Shown: positions 24,553 to 35,989, counted from the first letter of the stretch. The stretch is DNA of 38,383 nt from an uncultured Granulicella sp. (GCA_937871785.1 CALMON010000158.1:1-38383); one strand, 5' to 3'. The notes: a model not told the origin generated them from the letters alone. Program-made: numbers and translations.

Positions 24553-24590
24553 TGTGTCCTTCCGCAGCGAAGCAATCTGCTGTTCGGGCT
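24553..24590 (+). repeat. REP-like dispersed repeat, copy 4
   Basis: The sequence gtgtccttccgcagcgaagc followed by aatctgctgttcggg shares 'ccgcagcgaagc' and 'tctgct' with the copies near 9830 and 34150. It lies between the convergent maf and M20 peptidase genes. Confidence 0.6.
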
Positions 24591-24612
24591 CCGCCGTACG
24601 CTCCGTAACCGC

Positions 24613-25749
24613 CTACACCGCTTCAAGCATAGCCGCGAGTAGCGCGGTTCGCGGAACAAGATGCCGTCGCAGAATATGCTCAGTGGCCGCGTGAGCCCCG
24701 GCCCCCACGGCGCCCATGCCGTCGAGCGTCGGCACCCCCAGCGCAGCCGTAAAGTTGCCGTCCGACCCGCCCCCGGTGGCCGCTTCGTCCAGGGCGAACC
24801 CAAGCTCCGCGGCGATCGCCTGCGCCTGCTCAAACAGCCGCACGGTGCCGGGGCTGCGCTCCATGGGCGGCCGGTTGATGCCTCCGGCGACTCGCAAACG
24901 GCAGGCCGGGTCAGTCGTTTCGAGGCTCTGGAAGAACGCCTCAACTTCGGCGGCGTCGGCGGCGCGTTCGATCCGCACATCCACCTCAGCGCGGCACTCC
25001 GCCGCCACCACGTTCGACCGCGTACCCCCGGCGATCACGCCGACGTTTACAGTGCGGCCTTTTGCCAGGTCCGTGAAGCCGGATACGCGCTCGACGAGCC
25101 GCGCCATTTCGAGCACGGCCGAGTGCCCCGCCGCAAAGTCCACGCCGCTGTGAGCGCCGACTCCGGTGACGTGGAGGTCGAAATGGCCGACGCCCTTGCG
25201 CGCGGTCTTATAGGCCAACCCCTGCGCGGGCTCAAGCACAAACACCGCCTCGCACGTGGTCGCTAGCCGCTCTGTGATAGCGCGTGAAACCGGGCTGCCC
25301 ACCTCCTCGTCGCTGTTGAGCAGCAGCGTCACCGGCCGGGCGGAACCTTGTTCCCGCACGAGCCGCACCGCCTCAAGCGCCATCACCACGCCGACCTTCA
25401 TATCCAGCACGCCGGGCCCGAAGAGCTTGCCGCCCTCTTCGCGCCAGGGCATGGTCACCAGCGTGCCGAGAGGCCATACGGTGTCGAGATGGCCGAGCAG
25501 AAGAACGCGCCCGCGCGCGCTTTGCTCGGGGCCAAACTGGATTTCCAGCACATCACCAAAGTCCCGCTGCGGATGCCGCGTCACCTGCCCGCCGAGCTCG
25601 GCCGCCCACCCGGCGACGAGCTTTCCAGCGCAGTCGACCGCCACCTTGTCGTCGCTCGGCGACTCCATTTCCACGCGCTCCCGTAACCGCCCGAGCAGCG
25701 CCGCTTCGCCTGCCTCTGCCGGCTTCGTTAGGTCCAGGACACTTGCCAC
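24613..25749 (-). CDS. M20-family metallopeptidase (carboxypeptidase G2-like)
   Basis: The product shows the M20 di-zinc site: VLLLGHLDTVWP (His ligand, catalytic Asp), FGPGVLDMKVGVVMAL (bridging Asp), LNSDEEVGSPVSR (catalytic and ligand Glu), and a C-terminal HAATEH. The central dimerisation domain is LHVTGVGAHSGVDFAAGHSAVLEMARLVERV in part. Carboxypeptidase G2-like members cleave C-terminal glutamate or related amides. No signal peptide is seen. GTG-25749 is preferred to GTG-25776 because GAGG lies seven bases upstream of it. Confidence 0.85.
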   Translation of the reverse strand: MASVLDLTKPAEAGEAALLGRLRERVEMESPSDDKVAVDCAGKLVAGWAAELGGQVTRHPQRDFGDVLEIQFGPEQSARGRVLLLGHLDTVWPLGTLVTMPWREEGGKLFGPGVLDMKVGVVMALEAVRLVREQGSARPVTLLLNSDEEVGSPVSRAITERLATTCEAVFVLEPAQGLAYKTARKGVGHFDLHVTGVGAHSGVDFAAGHSAVLEMARLVERVSGFTDLAKGRTVNVGVIAGGTRSNVVAAECRAEVDVRIERAADAAEVEAFFQSLETTDPACRLRVAGGINRPPMERSPGTVRLFEQAQAIAAELGFALDEAATGGGSDGNFTAALGVPTLDGMGAVGAGAHAATEHILRRHLVPRTALLAAMLEAV

Positions 25750-26212
25750 CAGAACACCTCGCTGTACGCTGCCCACAGTGAAATACTAACGCTGCCTTCA
25801 CAGAGTCTGGTTCGCCGCGGCCCGTACCGCATAACCAATTTTGCCCAGTTGGATCGTCAGCCAAGCGAAACGCCTCGGGCCGGCAACCCCGAAGCGTTTT
25901 CTCTGTAAAGCAGGTGATGGCCAGGCGACTCGTCAGGGTTCGTTTCGGTCGTTTTCGCTCGTGATCCGCGGTGAGGTCTCCTTATCGCACCGGCGAAAGC
26001 TCTTGCGGTGCTGCAGCTTTTGCTGCTGCATCCGGAGACACCGACTCTGTGGGTGGTACCAGGTCGCCCACAAACCTTTATCCGCACCTTTGTTGTTTCC
26101 ACAACTCCTACCTTGTTTCAACTTCATTTTGGTTAGTGTGTCCAAATGACCACACCTCACACACTCGCTTACGGGCGTAGTCTGTCGATGCATCGTCGCA
26201 CGAGGTCGATTT
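25750..26212. other. 463-base intergenic region upstream of lpxC
   Basis: This gap between the divergent M20 and lpxC genes has no convincing coding frame. It holds an intrinsic-terminator-like hairpin (25868-25905), a TGTGGG/CCCACA hairpin (about 26047-26071) and an AGTGTGT/ACACACT stem (26135-26141 with 26159-26165) shortly before the lpxC start. The last could affect translation or hold a promoter; no confident -35/-10 pair is visible. Confidence 0.6.
25868..25905 (+). terminator. Orphan intrinsic terminator, plus strand
   Basis: AAACGC-c-TCGGG (25868-25879) pairs with CCCGA-a-GCGTTT (25888-25899), one mismatch within the stem, followed by TTTCTCT. No plus-strand gene precedes it, so it would end an unrecognised short transcript starting near 25780, or act as an attenuator in a long lpxC leader. 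Confidence 0.55.
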
Positions 26213-27166
26213 TTGCCCGGAACCGCGCAGCACGCCCCGCAGTTTGAACAAACGATCGCTTCCGACCTCCAGTTTGGGGGAGTGGGCCTCCATTCCGGCT
26301 CGGAAGTCACGTTGCGGCTGGTGCCCGCGCCCGCCGGCAGCGGTATCGTGTTTCGCCGGACAGACCTCGACAACTTCGAAATCCCCGCCGTCGGCCGCAA
26401 CGTCGCCAAGGTCAGTTACGCCACTTCGCTGATGCGCCAGGGCGTGCTCATTTCGACCACCGAGCACCTGCTTTCCGCGCTCATCGGCCTCGGCGTCGAT
26501 AACGTGATCGTCGAAGTCGACAACCTCGAAGTGCCGATCCTCGACGGCTCCGCCCATCCCTACGTTGACGCGATCCTGAACACGGGGCTCAAGGGGCAAC
26601 GGAGAAAGCGCGAATACATCCGCATCCTCAAGGACGTGGAAGTTCATGAAGGCAATAAGTTTATTGGCGTTTACCCGGGCGAGGGTTATGCGATCGACTA
26701 CACCATCGACTTCCCTGCGCCGATTGGCCGCGAAGTGTTTGTCGGCGATCTTGAAGCTGGCGACTACGCCCGCCTGATCGCTCCGGCCCGCACCTTTGGC
26801 TTCCGCGAAGACGAGCCCATGCTGCGCGATATGGGCCTAATCCGCGGCGCGACAGACCAGTGCGCCATCATCATCGGAGGCGGCCAGGTGCAGAATGGCG
26901 ACCTTCGGTTTCCCGATGAGTTCGTCCGCCACAAGGTTCTGGACCTGATCGGCGACCTTGCTCTGGCTGGGCGTCGGCTCTGGGGCAGGGTGGTCGCCGA
27001 GCGCGCCGGCCACGCCATGCACACCGCTCTAGTGCAGCGCCTGATGCGCGACCGCTCCGCCTGGGAGCTTGCCTGCCGCTACGACCAGCCACACGAAGAA
27101 GCGAGAACGGATGTCCCGCTCCAGCCCACGGCTCCCCCGCCCATCGAATTCACAGCCGGAACCTGA
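26213..27166 (+). CDS. lpxC: LpxC, UDP-3-O-acyl-N-acetylglucosamine deacetylase
   Basis: LpxC performs the first committed step of lipid A synthesis in the cytoplasm. The 317-residue product shows the zinc ligands H85 (STTEHLLSAL), H240 and D244 (HKVLDLIGD), and the general acid H267 (ERAGHAMHTALV). The blocks LQFGGVGLHSG and EVPILDGSAHPYVDAI are typical. TTG-26213 is chosen because GAGGT sits at 26202-26206 and the homology starts at once. The C-terminal tail (about 295-317) is short and Pro-rich. Its presence shows an outer membrane with lipopolysaccharide or lipid A. Confidence 0.94.
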   Translation: MPGTAQHAPQFEQTIASDLQFGGVGLHSGSEVTLRLVPAPAGSGIVFRRTDLDNFEIPAVGRNVAKVSYATSLMRQGVLISTTEHLLSALIGLGVDNVIVEVDNLEVPILDGSAHPYVDAILNTGLKGQRRKREYIRILKDVEVHEGNKFIGVYPGEGYAIDYTIDFPAPIGREVFVGDLEAGDYARLIAPARTFGFREDEPMLRDMGLIRGATDQCAIIIGGGQVQNGDLRFPDEFVRHKVLDLIGDLALAGRRLWGRVVAERAGHAMHTALVQRLMRDRSAWELACRYDQPHEEARTDVPLQPTAPPPIEFTAGT

Positions 27167-27255
27167 ACATCCAACACTGAAAACTGAACAGATTCAGTGC
27201 GAGAACGGAACGGTCCAGTCATGAGTGCTGCGTGCTGAATGCTGAGTTCTTTCCT

Positions 27256-27759
27256 ATGACCGCGGCGATCGCTCTCGGCTCCAATCTCGGCGACCGCGAA
27301 GCCAACCTGCGGAAAGCCGTGCGCCGTCTGGCCGCGCTCGGCACGGTGACCGCGGTTTCGAGCTTTCACGATACGGAGCCGGTCGGCTACCTCGACCAGC
27401 CTCGCTTCCTGAATGCCGCCGCGCTGCTTGAAACGGCTCTGCCGCCGCCGGACCTGCTCCACGCCCTGCTCGGTATCGAGCGCGACATGGGCCGCGACCG
27501 CTCCGCCGCCGTTCCCGCCAAAGGCCCTCGCCTCATCGACCTCGACCTGCTGCTGTACGGCGACCTGACGCTGCAAACGCCGGTGCTGACGCTGCCGCAC
27601 CCCGCCATGCACGAGCGCGCGTTTGTTCTCGCGCCGCTGGCGGAGATTGCCCCATCGCTGCTGCATCCTTCGGCCGGGCTTACGATTGCCGAGCTACTTG
27701 AACGGCTGCACCGCTCTACCGCAGCGCCACCAGAACATCCCGCCCCGCCGCGTCCCTGA
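27256..27759 (+). CDS. folK: FolK, 6-hydroxymethyl-7,8-dihydropterin pyrophosphokinase
   Basis: FolK transfers pyrophosphate from ATP to hydroxymethyl-dihydropterin in folate synthesis. The 167-residue protein contains AIALGSNLGDREANLR, TEPVGYLDQPRFLNAAALLET, GPRLIDLDLLLYGD with the metal-binding D-x-D, and LPHPAMHERAFVLAPLAEIAP. ATG-27256 is the start where the family homology begins; a GTG at 27232 is in frame but adds nothing conserved. Its last 44 bases overlap the end of the convergent gene. Confidence 0.92.
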   Translation: MTAAIALGSNLGDREANLRKAVRRLAALGTVTAVSSFHDTEPVGYLDQPRFLNAAALLETALPPPDLLHALLGIERDMGRDRSAAVPAKGPRLIDLDLLLYGDLTLQTPVLTLPHPAMHERAFVLAPLAEIAPSLLHPSAGLTIAELLERLHRSTAAPPEHPAPPRP

Positions 27760-28099
27760 ACTCCATCGCCTTGCCATCGGCTCGCAGCGTTCTGGTCGCC
27801 GCGGACCCATCCACCAGGGTGGCCGGATAGGCATCGGTGAGGCACGCGAGCCAATGCACACACTGGATGCTTTGCGGCGTGCCGACGTGGCCGGCGGCCT
27901 CCGCGGCCGTCACATACGCCGGCGCGCCGTCATGCTCCAGAAGCACCTCGTTGTTGAAGTTAATAAAGACCTGCGTGCCGGTTTCGCGCACGCCGTCGCG
28001 CGTCACGCTCGCCAGCGGGTCGCGCACAAACAGCTTCGTGCGGTTGAACGCCACAAACACCGCGAACACCAGGACCAGCAGCAAAATCCACTTCTTCAT
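27716..28099 (-). CDS. Membrane-anchored hypothetical protein
   Basis: The 127-residue product begins MKKWILLLVLVFAVFVAF, an uncleaved N-terminal anchor or signal. It continues with a soluble domain (DPLASVTRDGVRETGTQVFI, NFNNEVLLEHDGAPAY, SIQCVHWLACLTDAYPATL) that I do not recognise; two cysteines (CVHWLAC) could form a disulfide outside the membrane. It converges on folK and overlaps it by 44 bases tail to tail. The good hydrophobic start and coherent domain support a real gene. Confidence 0.65.
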   Translation of the reverse strand: MKKWILLLVLVFAVFVAFNRTKLFVRDPLASVTRDGVRETGTQVFINFNNEVLLEHDGAPAYVTAAEAAGHVGTPQSIQCVHWLACLTDAYPATLVDGSAATRTLRADGKAMEFRDAAGRDVLVALR

Positions 28100-28150
28100 C
28101 GGCGCACCCCCGCGAGAGCAGTTCCCGTATAGCTATTCAGGTGCCGAGTC

Positions 28151-28213
28151 CCTGGGGCTAAAGCCCGGGTCCATCACCTCGTTTTGATGTCCAGGCTAAA
28201 ACCCAGACCCATC
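28151..28213 (+). repeat. Imperfect direct repeat containing 'ggctaaa'
   Basis: CCTGGGGCTAAAGCCCGGGT (28152-28171, then ccatc) and ccaggctaaaacccagaccc (28191-28210, then atc) are two diverged copies 40 bases apart. The first also folds as GGGCTAAAGCCC. It is in the 200-base gap upstream of the FAD oxidoreductase stop, with no gene of its own. Confidence 0.5.
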
Positions 28214-28230
28214 CAGGAACAAAGACAACG

Positions 28231-28260
28231 GCAACGGCACAGCTTGCAACGGCACAGCTT
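28231..28260. repeat. 15-bp exact tandem duplication
   Basis: GCAACGGCACAGCTT occurs twice in direct succession (28231-28245 and 28246-28260). It lies in the same intergenic gap, 40 bases from the end of the oxidoreductase gene. A recent slippage event is the simplest explanation. Confidence 0.85.
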
Positions 28261-28299
28261 CGTGGAAAACGGCTCAGGAACCGAGCTAGATGAACGACT

Positions 28300-30051
28300 C
28301 TAGCTCTTCTTTTCCTCATGGTATTCCTGCTCGGTATTGATGCTCCACAGCGCCGCCTTGTCGACCGCCGCGCCCGCCGCCACGCTGTCGACCACCGCCA
28401 TCGCCGTCAGCATGGAGTGGTCCTGGTTGTTGTACTTGTGCATGCCGTTGCGGCCCACCAGAAACAGATTTTCAAAGCCGTCCAGGTAATCGCGCAGCTC
28501 GTCGAAACGGCTGTATGTGCCGAAGTACGCGGGGTAGGTTTTCGGCACGCGGACCACGTGGCCGTCGAGCACGTCGGACTGCTTGAGGATGCCGATCGTT
28601 TCAAGCTCCGCCGCCGCAAAGGCTTTCAGTTCGTCGTCCGGCATGGTCCATAGCGGGTCGGTTTCATAGCAGAAATACTCAAGTCCAAGCCATACCTTGT
28701 CCGGGTCCGCGACCATGTACGGGCTCCAGTTGTTGAACACCTGCAGCCTCCCCAGCAGCACGTCGGGTTCCTGGATGTAGATCCACGTGTCCCGAATCAA
28801 GCTACGATCCGGTTCCCGCACCGTAAGCTTGTTGGCGAGCAAGCCGACGGTGATGAAGTCGCGGTATTCGAGCCCTTCGCTGACCTCACGCACGTTCGCC
28901 GGAACCTCAGAGCTCGCACCGGAAGTGCCGCCTGCGTCGAGCGCCCGCACCAGGTCGCGCATCGGCATTGTCGACAGGTACAGCTCGCCTTCAAATCGCT
29001 TGCGGTCACCTGCTTCATTCACCGCCTCAAGCGCGACCACCCGGTTCCCGTCGGTCAGCAAGCGGTCCACCTTGTAGCCCATGTGCAGCTCGCCGCCGGC
29101 CGCGGCCACCTTTTCCGCCACATGCTCCCAGAGCTGCCCGGGGCCGAACTTCGGGTACAGAAAACGCTCGATCAGCGAGGTATCCGTGCCCTTCTGCGCC
29201 ACATCGGCGTCCGCGCCGCCGCCGCCGCCCTTCGGCTTGCTTCGCAGCGTTTTGCGGACGAAGTGTTTCACCGCCGTCGTCAGCGACAGACCCTTGATGC
29301 GCTGCGCTCCCCATTCCGCGGAAATCCGGTCGCAGGGCGTGCCCCACACCTTTTCCGTGTAGCTCTTAAAAAACGTCAGGTACAGCTCGCGGCCAAAGCG
29401 GTTGATCAGAAAGTCTTCGAGCGACTTTTCCGGCCTTACCTGGTGCACGCGCGAGTACAGGTAGCTGCACCCGACCCTCACCATGCGCACCAGGCCGAGG
29501 TTGCGGATCGTCGAGCCGGTCAGCGTGATCGGGTAGTCGAAGAATTTGCGCAGGTAATAAATGCGGCTTTTGCGCGGACGGATCAGCATGACGAGGTCGT
29601 CGTTCTCGGGCGCGGTTCGCACCTCCGTATGCGTCATCACGTCGTCGCGCACGGTGCCGTCGGCGGCTGTGTCCACGGTTTCTTCGTCGCGCCCCTGCAG
29701 GAGCTCGCCGATGCCCCGCAGCACAGGTTCCTGCGGCAGCCGCGCCGGTACTTCGACGGCCCGGGTCTTTCCCTGATAGCTGATGGCCGCCGGGCTGGCC
29801 GCAGTGTTGTCGTTATCGACCGGCGGCATCAGGTCGACCCACCACTGCATCACGCGGTCGCTTTTTGAAAAAAAGCGGTGCCCACCGATGTCCATGCGAT
29901 TGCCTTTGTAGCGGATGGTGCGGGAAATGCCGCCGATTTCGCCCGAAGCTTCGAGCACAACCGGCTGGACGTCGGTGCGGCGCGCGAATTCCAGAGCGGC
30001 CGTCAGCCCCGCCGGCCCTGCTCCAATAATGATTGCCCGCCGCCGACCCAT
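28300..30051 (-). CDS. FAD-dependent amine-oxidase/UDP-galactopyranose-mutase-like oxidoreductase
   Basis: The 583-residue protein has an N-terminal FAD-binding motif ([20 protein letters not shown]) followed by [15 protein letters not shown] and [13 protein letters not shown], the pattern of the amine-oxidase/UGM superfamily. A distinctive [17 protein letters not shown] and AQRIKGLSL block is present, and a C-terminal FAD contact in [20 protein letters not shown]. Superfamily members include UDP-galactopyranose mutases and carotenoid desaturases; this branch is uncharacterised and often near glycosyltransferases. The start is ATG-30051 with ACAGG just upstream, giving up 37 unrelated residues. 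It is divergent from a UbiA-type prenyltransferase, with which it may share a pathway. Confidence 0.85.
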   Translation of the reverse strand: MGRRRAIIIGAGPAGLTAALEFARRTDVQPVVLEASGEIGGISRTIRYKGNRMDIGGHRFFSKSDRVMQWWVDLMPPVDNDNTAASPAAISYQGKTRAVEVPARLPQEPVLRGIGELLQGRDEETVDTAADGTVRDDVMTHTEVRTAPENDDLVMLIRPRKSRIYYLRKFFDYPITLTGSTIRNLGLVRMVRVGCSYLYSRVHQVRPEKSLEDFLINRFGRELYLTFFKSYTEKVWGTPCDRISAEWGAQRIKGLSLTTAVKHFVRKTLRSKPKGGGGGADADVAQKGTDTSLIERFLYPKFGPGQLWEHVAEKVAAAGGELHMGYKVDRLLTDGNRVVALEAVNEAGDRKRFEGELYLSTMPMRDLVRALDAGGTSGASSEVPANVREVSEGLEYRDFITVGLLANKLTVREPDRSLIRDTWIYIQEPDVLLGRLQVFNNWSPYMVADPDKVWLGLEYFCYETDPLWTMPDDELKAFAAAELETIGILKQSDVLDGHVVRVPKTYPAYFGTYSRFDELRDYLDGFENLFLVGRNGMHKYNNQDHSMLTAMAVVDSVAAGAAVDKAALWSINTEQEYHEEKKS

Positions 30052-30294
30052 TGCCTGTCCCGTTTCTTTGCCGCCGCGCTTTTCGTCGCCGCAGGACCGC
30101 AAGGCGGCTGGGGAGCCGTCGCAGGTCCACCCCAAGCTTACCCCACCCGGCGCGCGAAGCACCCCGGCCGCGCCGTACAGCTACGCTATACTGGCTGTGC
30201 CCCACACGTTCAAACGGCCCCGCAGGCGCACGCACCATCAAAACCCCGGAAGCTCTCCGGGCCGAGTTCCCGGCGAGTGTTCACGAAGCCCCCG
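30052..30294. promoter_or_regulatory. Divergent promoter region between FAD oxidoreductase and ubiA-like genes
   Basis: A 243-base intergenic region serves both divergent units. TATACT at 30187-30192 is a possible -10 for the plus strand, but no good -35 lies 17 bases upstream. No repeat or palindrome of note was found. Confidence 0.3.
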
Positions 30295-31344
30295 ATGACG
30301 GAAAGCACGGCACAAACAGTTCCTCTTGCCACGCGCCTGCGCGCTCACCTCGCTATCGCGCGGCTCGACCATTCCATCAAAAACCTGTTTGTGCTACCCG
30401 GCGTTATCGTCCCTCTGAGCGTCGTTTCCGGCCTGTGGTCCAGCCACCTCTTCGTCACCCTCGTGGTCGCATTCGTCAGCATTACTCTGGTGGCCTGCTC
30501 GAACTACGTTATCAACGAGGTGCTGGACGCTCCGTTCGACCGCCTGCATCCAACCAAACGCAACCGCCCCGCCGCCCTGGGCCTGGTCAACGTGCCCGCG
30601 GCGTATGTGCAGTGGCTGCTGATGATGATCGCCGGAGTCGGCATCGGCCTCTTTATTTCACGGGCTTTTGCACTTACCGGTGTCGTCCTGTGGATCATGG
30701 GCTGCCTGTACAACTTTCCGCCGGTCCGCACCAAGGATGTGCCCTACCTCGACGTGCTCACCGAGTCTGTCAACAATCCGCTGCGGATGCTGCTGGGCTG
30801 GTACGCCACCGTCAGCGTCATGGCCGCGCCGCTGGTGCCGCCGATTTCGCTGCTGATCGCCTACTGGATGATCGGCTGCTATTTTATGGCGCTGAAGCGC
30901 TTTTCAGAGCTCAACGAAATCAACGACCGCAGCGTCGCCGGGGCTTACCGAGCCAGCTTCAAGCGCTACACGCCGGAGTCGCTGCTGGTCAGCGTGCTCT
31001 TCTACGCGTCGACCGCGATGCTGTTTCTGGGCGCGTTCATTATCCGCTACCGCATCGAGCTGATCCTGGGATTTCCGTTTATCGCGTTTACGATGGCGAT
31101 CTACCTGAAGCTCGCGTTCAAGAAAGACTCCGCCGTCGTCAACCCGGAAAAGCTCTACCGCGAGCCGATGCTGATGGCGTCGTTCGCCGCCACCGTGCTG
31201 GTGATGGGCCTGCTGCTGTTCATCCGCCTGCCCCGGCTTGAAGGCTTCTTTACGCCGACCCTGCCGACCCCGACGACGCTCATCCCCGTGGTGCCGGGCG
31301 GCACTCCCGCCGCCAACGACACGATCCCGGCCGCCCCGCGATGA
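30295..31344 (+). CDS. UbiA-family prenyltransferase (decaprenyl-phosphate phosphoribosyltransferase-like)
   Basis: The 349-residue membrane protein has the UbiA aspartate-rich region as NYVINEVLDAPFDRLHPTKR with NRPAALG directly after it. This NxxxD...HPTKRxRP pattern is the one seen in decaprenyl-phosphate phosphoribose synthases, which join phosphoribose to a polyprenyl phosphate, rather than in quinone-type UbiA. Eight or nine hydrophobic segments follow (IARLDHSIKNLFVLPGVIVP being the first cytoplasmic-edge part). The second polar loop is YLDVLTESVNNPLRMLLGWY, where the second Asp motif is reduced. ATG-30295 overlaps nothing upstream; the stop overlaps the next start by four bases (ATGA). 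Confidence 0.83.
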   Translation: MTESTAQTVPLATRLRAHLAIARLDHSIKNLFVLPGVIVPLSVVSGLWSSHLFVTLVVAFVSITLVACSNYVINEVLDAPFDRLHPTKRNRPAALGLVNVPAAYVQWLLMMIAGVGIGLFISRAFALTGVVLWIMGCLYNFPPVRTKDVPYLDVLTESVNNPLRMLLGWYATVSVMAAPLVPPISLLIAYWMIGCYFMALKRFSELNEINDRSVAGAYRASFKRYTPESLLVSVLFYASTAMLFLGAFIIRYRIELILGFPFIAFTMAIYLKLAFKKDSAVVNPEKLYREPMLMASFAATVLVMGLLLFIRLPRLEGFFTPTLPTPTTLIPVVPGGTPAANDTIPAAPR

Positions 31345-32984
31345 CCGGCGGCGCACAACCAGTGTGGGCTGAGTCTGCTGCCGGCACCAAGATTTTTCCA
31401 GAGGTCGACAGGAGCTTGCGGCTTTCCCCCGCGGCCTTCGCCCTGCTCGCCCTGACTGCGGCAGTTTCGCTCCTCTGGTCGCATTACAAGCTGCTCGATC
31501 AGGATGAATTCTTTGTGCTTCAGACTGACAGCGTCCGCAAGCTGGCAGAAGTCGTCGGTATCCAGCGGCACATCCCCATTTCGCTCGACCCGTTGGTGTA
31601 CCACGCGCTCGCGCACGGGAGCACGGTGCTCTTCGGAGCGAACGCGTTTGCGCTGCGACTGCCTTCGCTGCTTGGCTTTCTGCTGATGCAGGCGTGCCTG
31701 TACCTGTTCGTGCGGCGCTGCTACCGCGGCGGCAACCAGGCCGCGAGCGGCACCGCCGAAGCCGCCGCCCTGCTCGCGCTCGCGTTTCCGGCCATCACGG
31801 CGACGCTGTTTTATGCTGCCGAGGCCCGCCCCTACGGCCTGCTGCTCGGCTTTTATGGCCTGACGCTTCTTGCCTGGCAAGCCGCCACGCTGCAGGTTCC
31901 CGTAAGCGAGACCCGCTCCCGCACCGCCGCGCTCGTCACCCTTGCCGCGGCTCTCGCCCTGGCGCTCAACTCCCACTACTTCGCGATCCTGCTGCTGATC
32001 CCGCTCTGCGCCGCCGAGTTGACCCGCACGTATCTCCGCCGCAAGCTCGACCTTTTTATGGCCGCAGCTATCGTCGCCGCCATGGCGGCAGAGGTCTTCA
32101 CCCTGCCGTTCAGCAAAGCCGCGGGAGAGTTCCGCAAGCACTATTACAACGCCGGCACGGTGGGCGTGCGCGCGATCACGCAGTCCTTTCGGGCATTGTT
32201 TCTCGACTACACCGGCCTCTCCCACCGCGCGCAGCAGGTCGGCGCCCTTGTTTTCCTGCTGCTGGCTGTGCTGCTCCTCGCGGCGGCCGCGCACCGTTTC
32301 CGCCATCGGACGATCCCGCTGACAACGCCCGAAGCCGTCTTCGTCTTCACGCTCGCGGCGCTGCCGCTGTTCGGCTTCCTGCTGGGCCGCTTTGTGACGC
32401 ATACGTTGGAGGTCCGCTACGTTCTGGGCGCAATTGTGGGCATCAGTATCGTGGTTGCCATGGTGCTCGCGCCGGCGGTGCAGTCGCTGCAACCGCAGCG
32501 CGCCGCCTTCCTGCGCGCAGCAACGGCTCTGGTGTTGATCGGGGTAGGGCACGCCTATGTGGAGCGGCTGCACAGATCGTCCACTCTCGCCGCGATGCTG
32601 CCCGGCCCGGCTTTGCAGGCCGCTCTTGCGGCGCACCCGGACGCCCCGCTCTACATTCAGGAACTCGGCCCGTTCGAGGTCCTCAGCTACTACGAGCCCG
32701 ACCCGGCCGTGCGTAAGCGCCTCACGCTGGTCTACTCCGCCGCGAATGAAATTGCCTACGACCACCACGACACCCAGGCCCTGACCGCCGAGCACCTGCG
32801 GCACTTCACAGCGCTGCCCATCGTGCGCTACGAAGACCTTCGCCGGCAGCCCGGCGATCAGCTTTTCGTGCTCTACACCGGCGGCTGGGACTGGACCGAC
32901 CAGGCCTTCTCCGTCGACCACGCCATCGTCACAGCCCTGGGCCCCGCCATGAGCGGCGACGCGGCCACGGTGCGGTTTCGGTAG
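31341..32984 (+). CDS. GT-C-type membrane glycosyltransferase (ArnT/PMT-like)
   Basis: The 547-residue protein has about ten membrane segments. The first extracellular loop holds KLLDQDEFFVLQTD with the acidic pair expected of GT-C catalytic loops, and EARPYGLLLGFYGLTLLAWQ is the typical 'ARPY' motif of the ArnT/PMT/GT39-like superfamily. Enzymes of this type use polyprenyl-phosphate-linked sugars as donors on the outer face of the inner membrane. A C-terminal soluble domain (about 400-547; LYIQELGPFEVLSYYEPD) is periplasmic. The start ATG-31341 overlaps the ubiA-like stop (ATGA), so the donor-forming enzyme and this transferase are coupled. The acceptor is unknown. Confidence 0.82.
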   Translation: MTGGAQPVWAESAAGTKIFPEVDRSLRLSPAAFALLALTAAVSLLWSHYKLLDQDEFFVLQTDSVRKLAEVVGIQRHIPISLDPLVYHALAHGSTVLFGANAFALRLPSLLGFLLMQACLYLFVRRCYRGGNQAASGTAEAAALLALAFPAITATLFYAAEARPYGLLLGFYGLTLLAWQAATLQVPVSETRSRTAALVTLAAALALALNSHYFAILLLIPLCAAELTRTYLRRKLDLFMAAAIVAAMAAEVFTLPFSKAAGEFRKHYYNAGTVGVRAITQSFRALFLDYTGLSHRAQQVGALVFLLLAVLLLAAAAHRFRHRTIPLTTPEAVFVFTLAALPLFGFLLGRFVTHTLEVRYVLGAIVGISIVVAMVLAPAVQSLQPQRAAFLRAATALVLIGVGHAYVERLHRSSTLAAMLPGPALQAALAAHPDAPLYIQELGPFEVLSYYEPDPAVRKRLTLVYSAANEIAYDHHDTQALTAEHLRHFTALPIVRYEDLRRQPGDQLFVLYTGGWDWTDQAFSVDHAIVTALGPAMSGDAATVRFR

Positions 32985-32990
32985 GGTCAG

Positions 32991-33063
32991 GTTGGGATCA
33001 GTTGTGAGTTGTCAGTTCGGGAACTGAGACTTCACGTTCGGAAACTCACAACTGATCCCCAAC
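32991..33063. terminator. Long inverted repeat between convergent GT-C and clpB genes
   Basis: GTTGGGATCAGTTGTGAGTT (32991-33010) pairs with AACTCACAACTGATCCCCAAC less one bulged C (33043-33063). The loop contains a second palindrome, CAGTTC-GG-GAACTG (33013-33026). It fills the 82-base gap between the two stops, so it can end transcripts from both sides, though no T-run follows. A cruciform or REP-like role is also possible. Confidence 0.65.
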
Positions 33064-33066
33064 AGC

Positions 33067-35832
<2,766 letters not shown>

Positions 35833-35989
35833 CATCCAATCTCCCGCGCCGAGAACTGCGTTCAGGCGCTCTATAGAATAGACGCTTCCCGGCGGGCTCG
35901 GTTGCATAAAATGTGAGTCCTAACCGCTCACATTCAGCAGTCGGGGGGGGAGGGTTGAACAGGCTTCCTTGACCACCTCTACTACGACT

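Noticed and set aside
25906-26212. Riboswitch upstream of lpxC
   Set aside because: Hairpins are present, but no conserved core of any riboswitch class I know was recognisable.
31155-32921. Minus-strand open frame of 588 codons opposite the GT-C gene
   Set aside because: Composition is Arg/Gln/Gly-rich with no domain; the plus-strand frame shows membrane segments and an ARPY motif.
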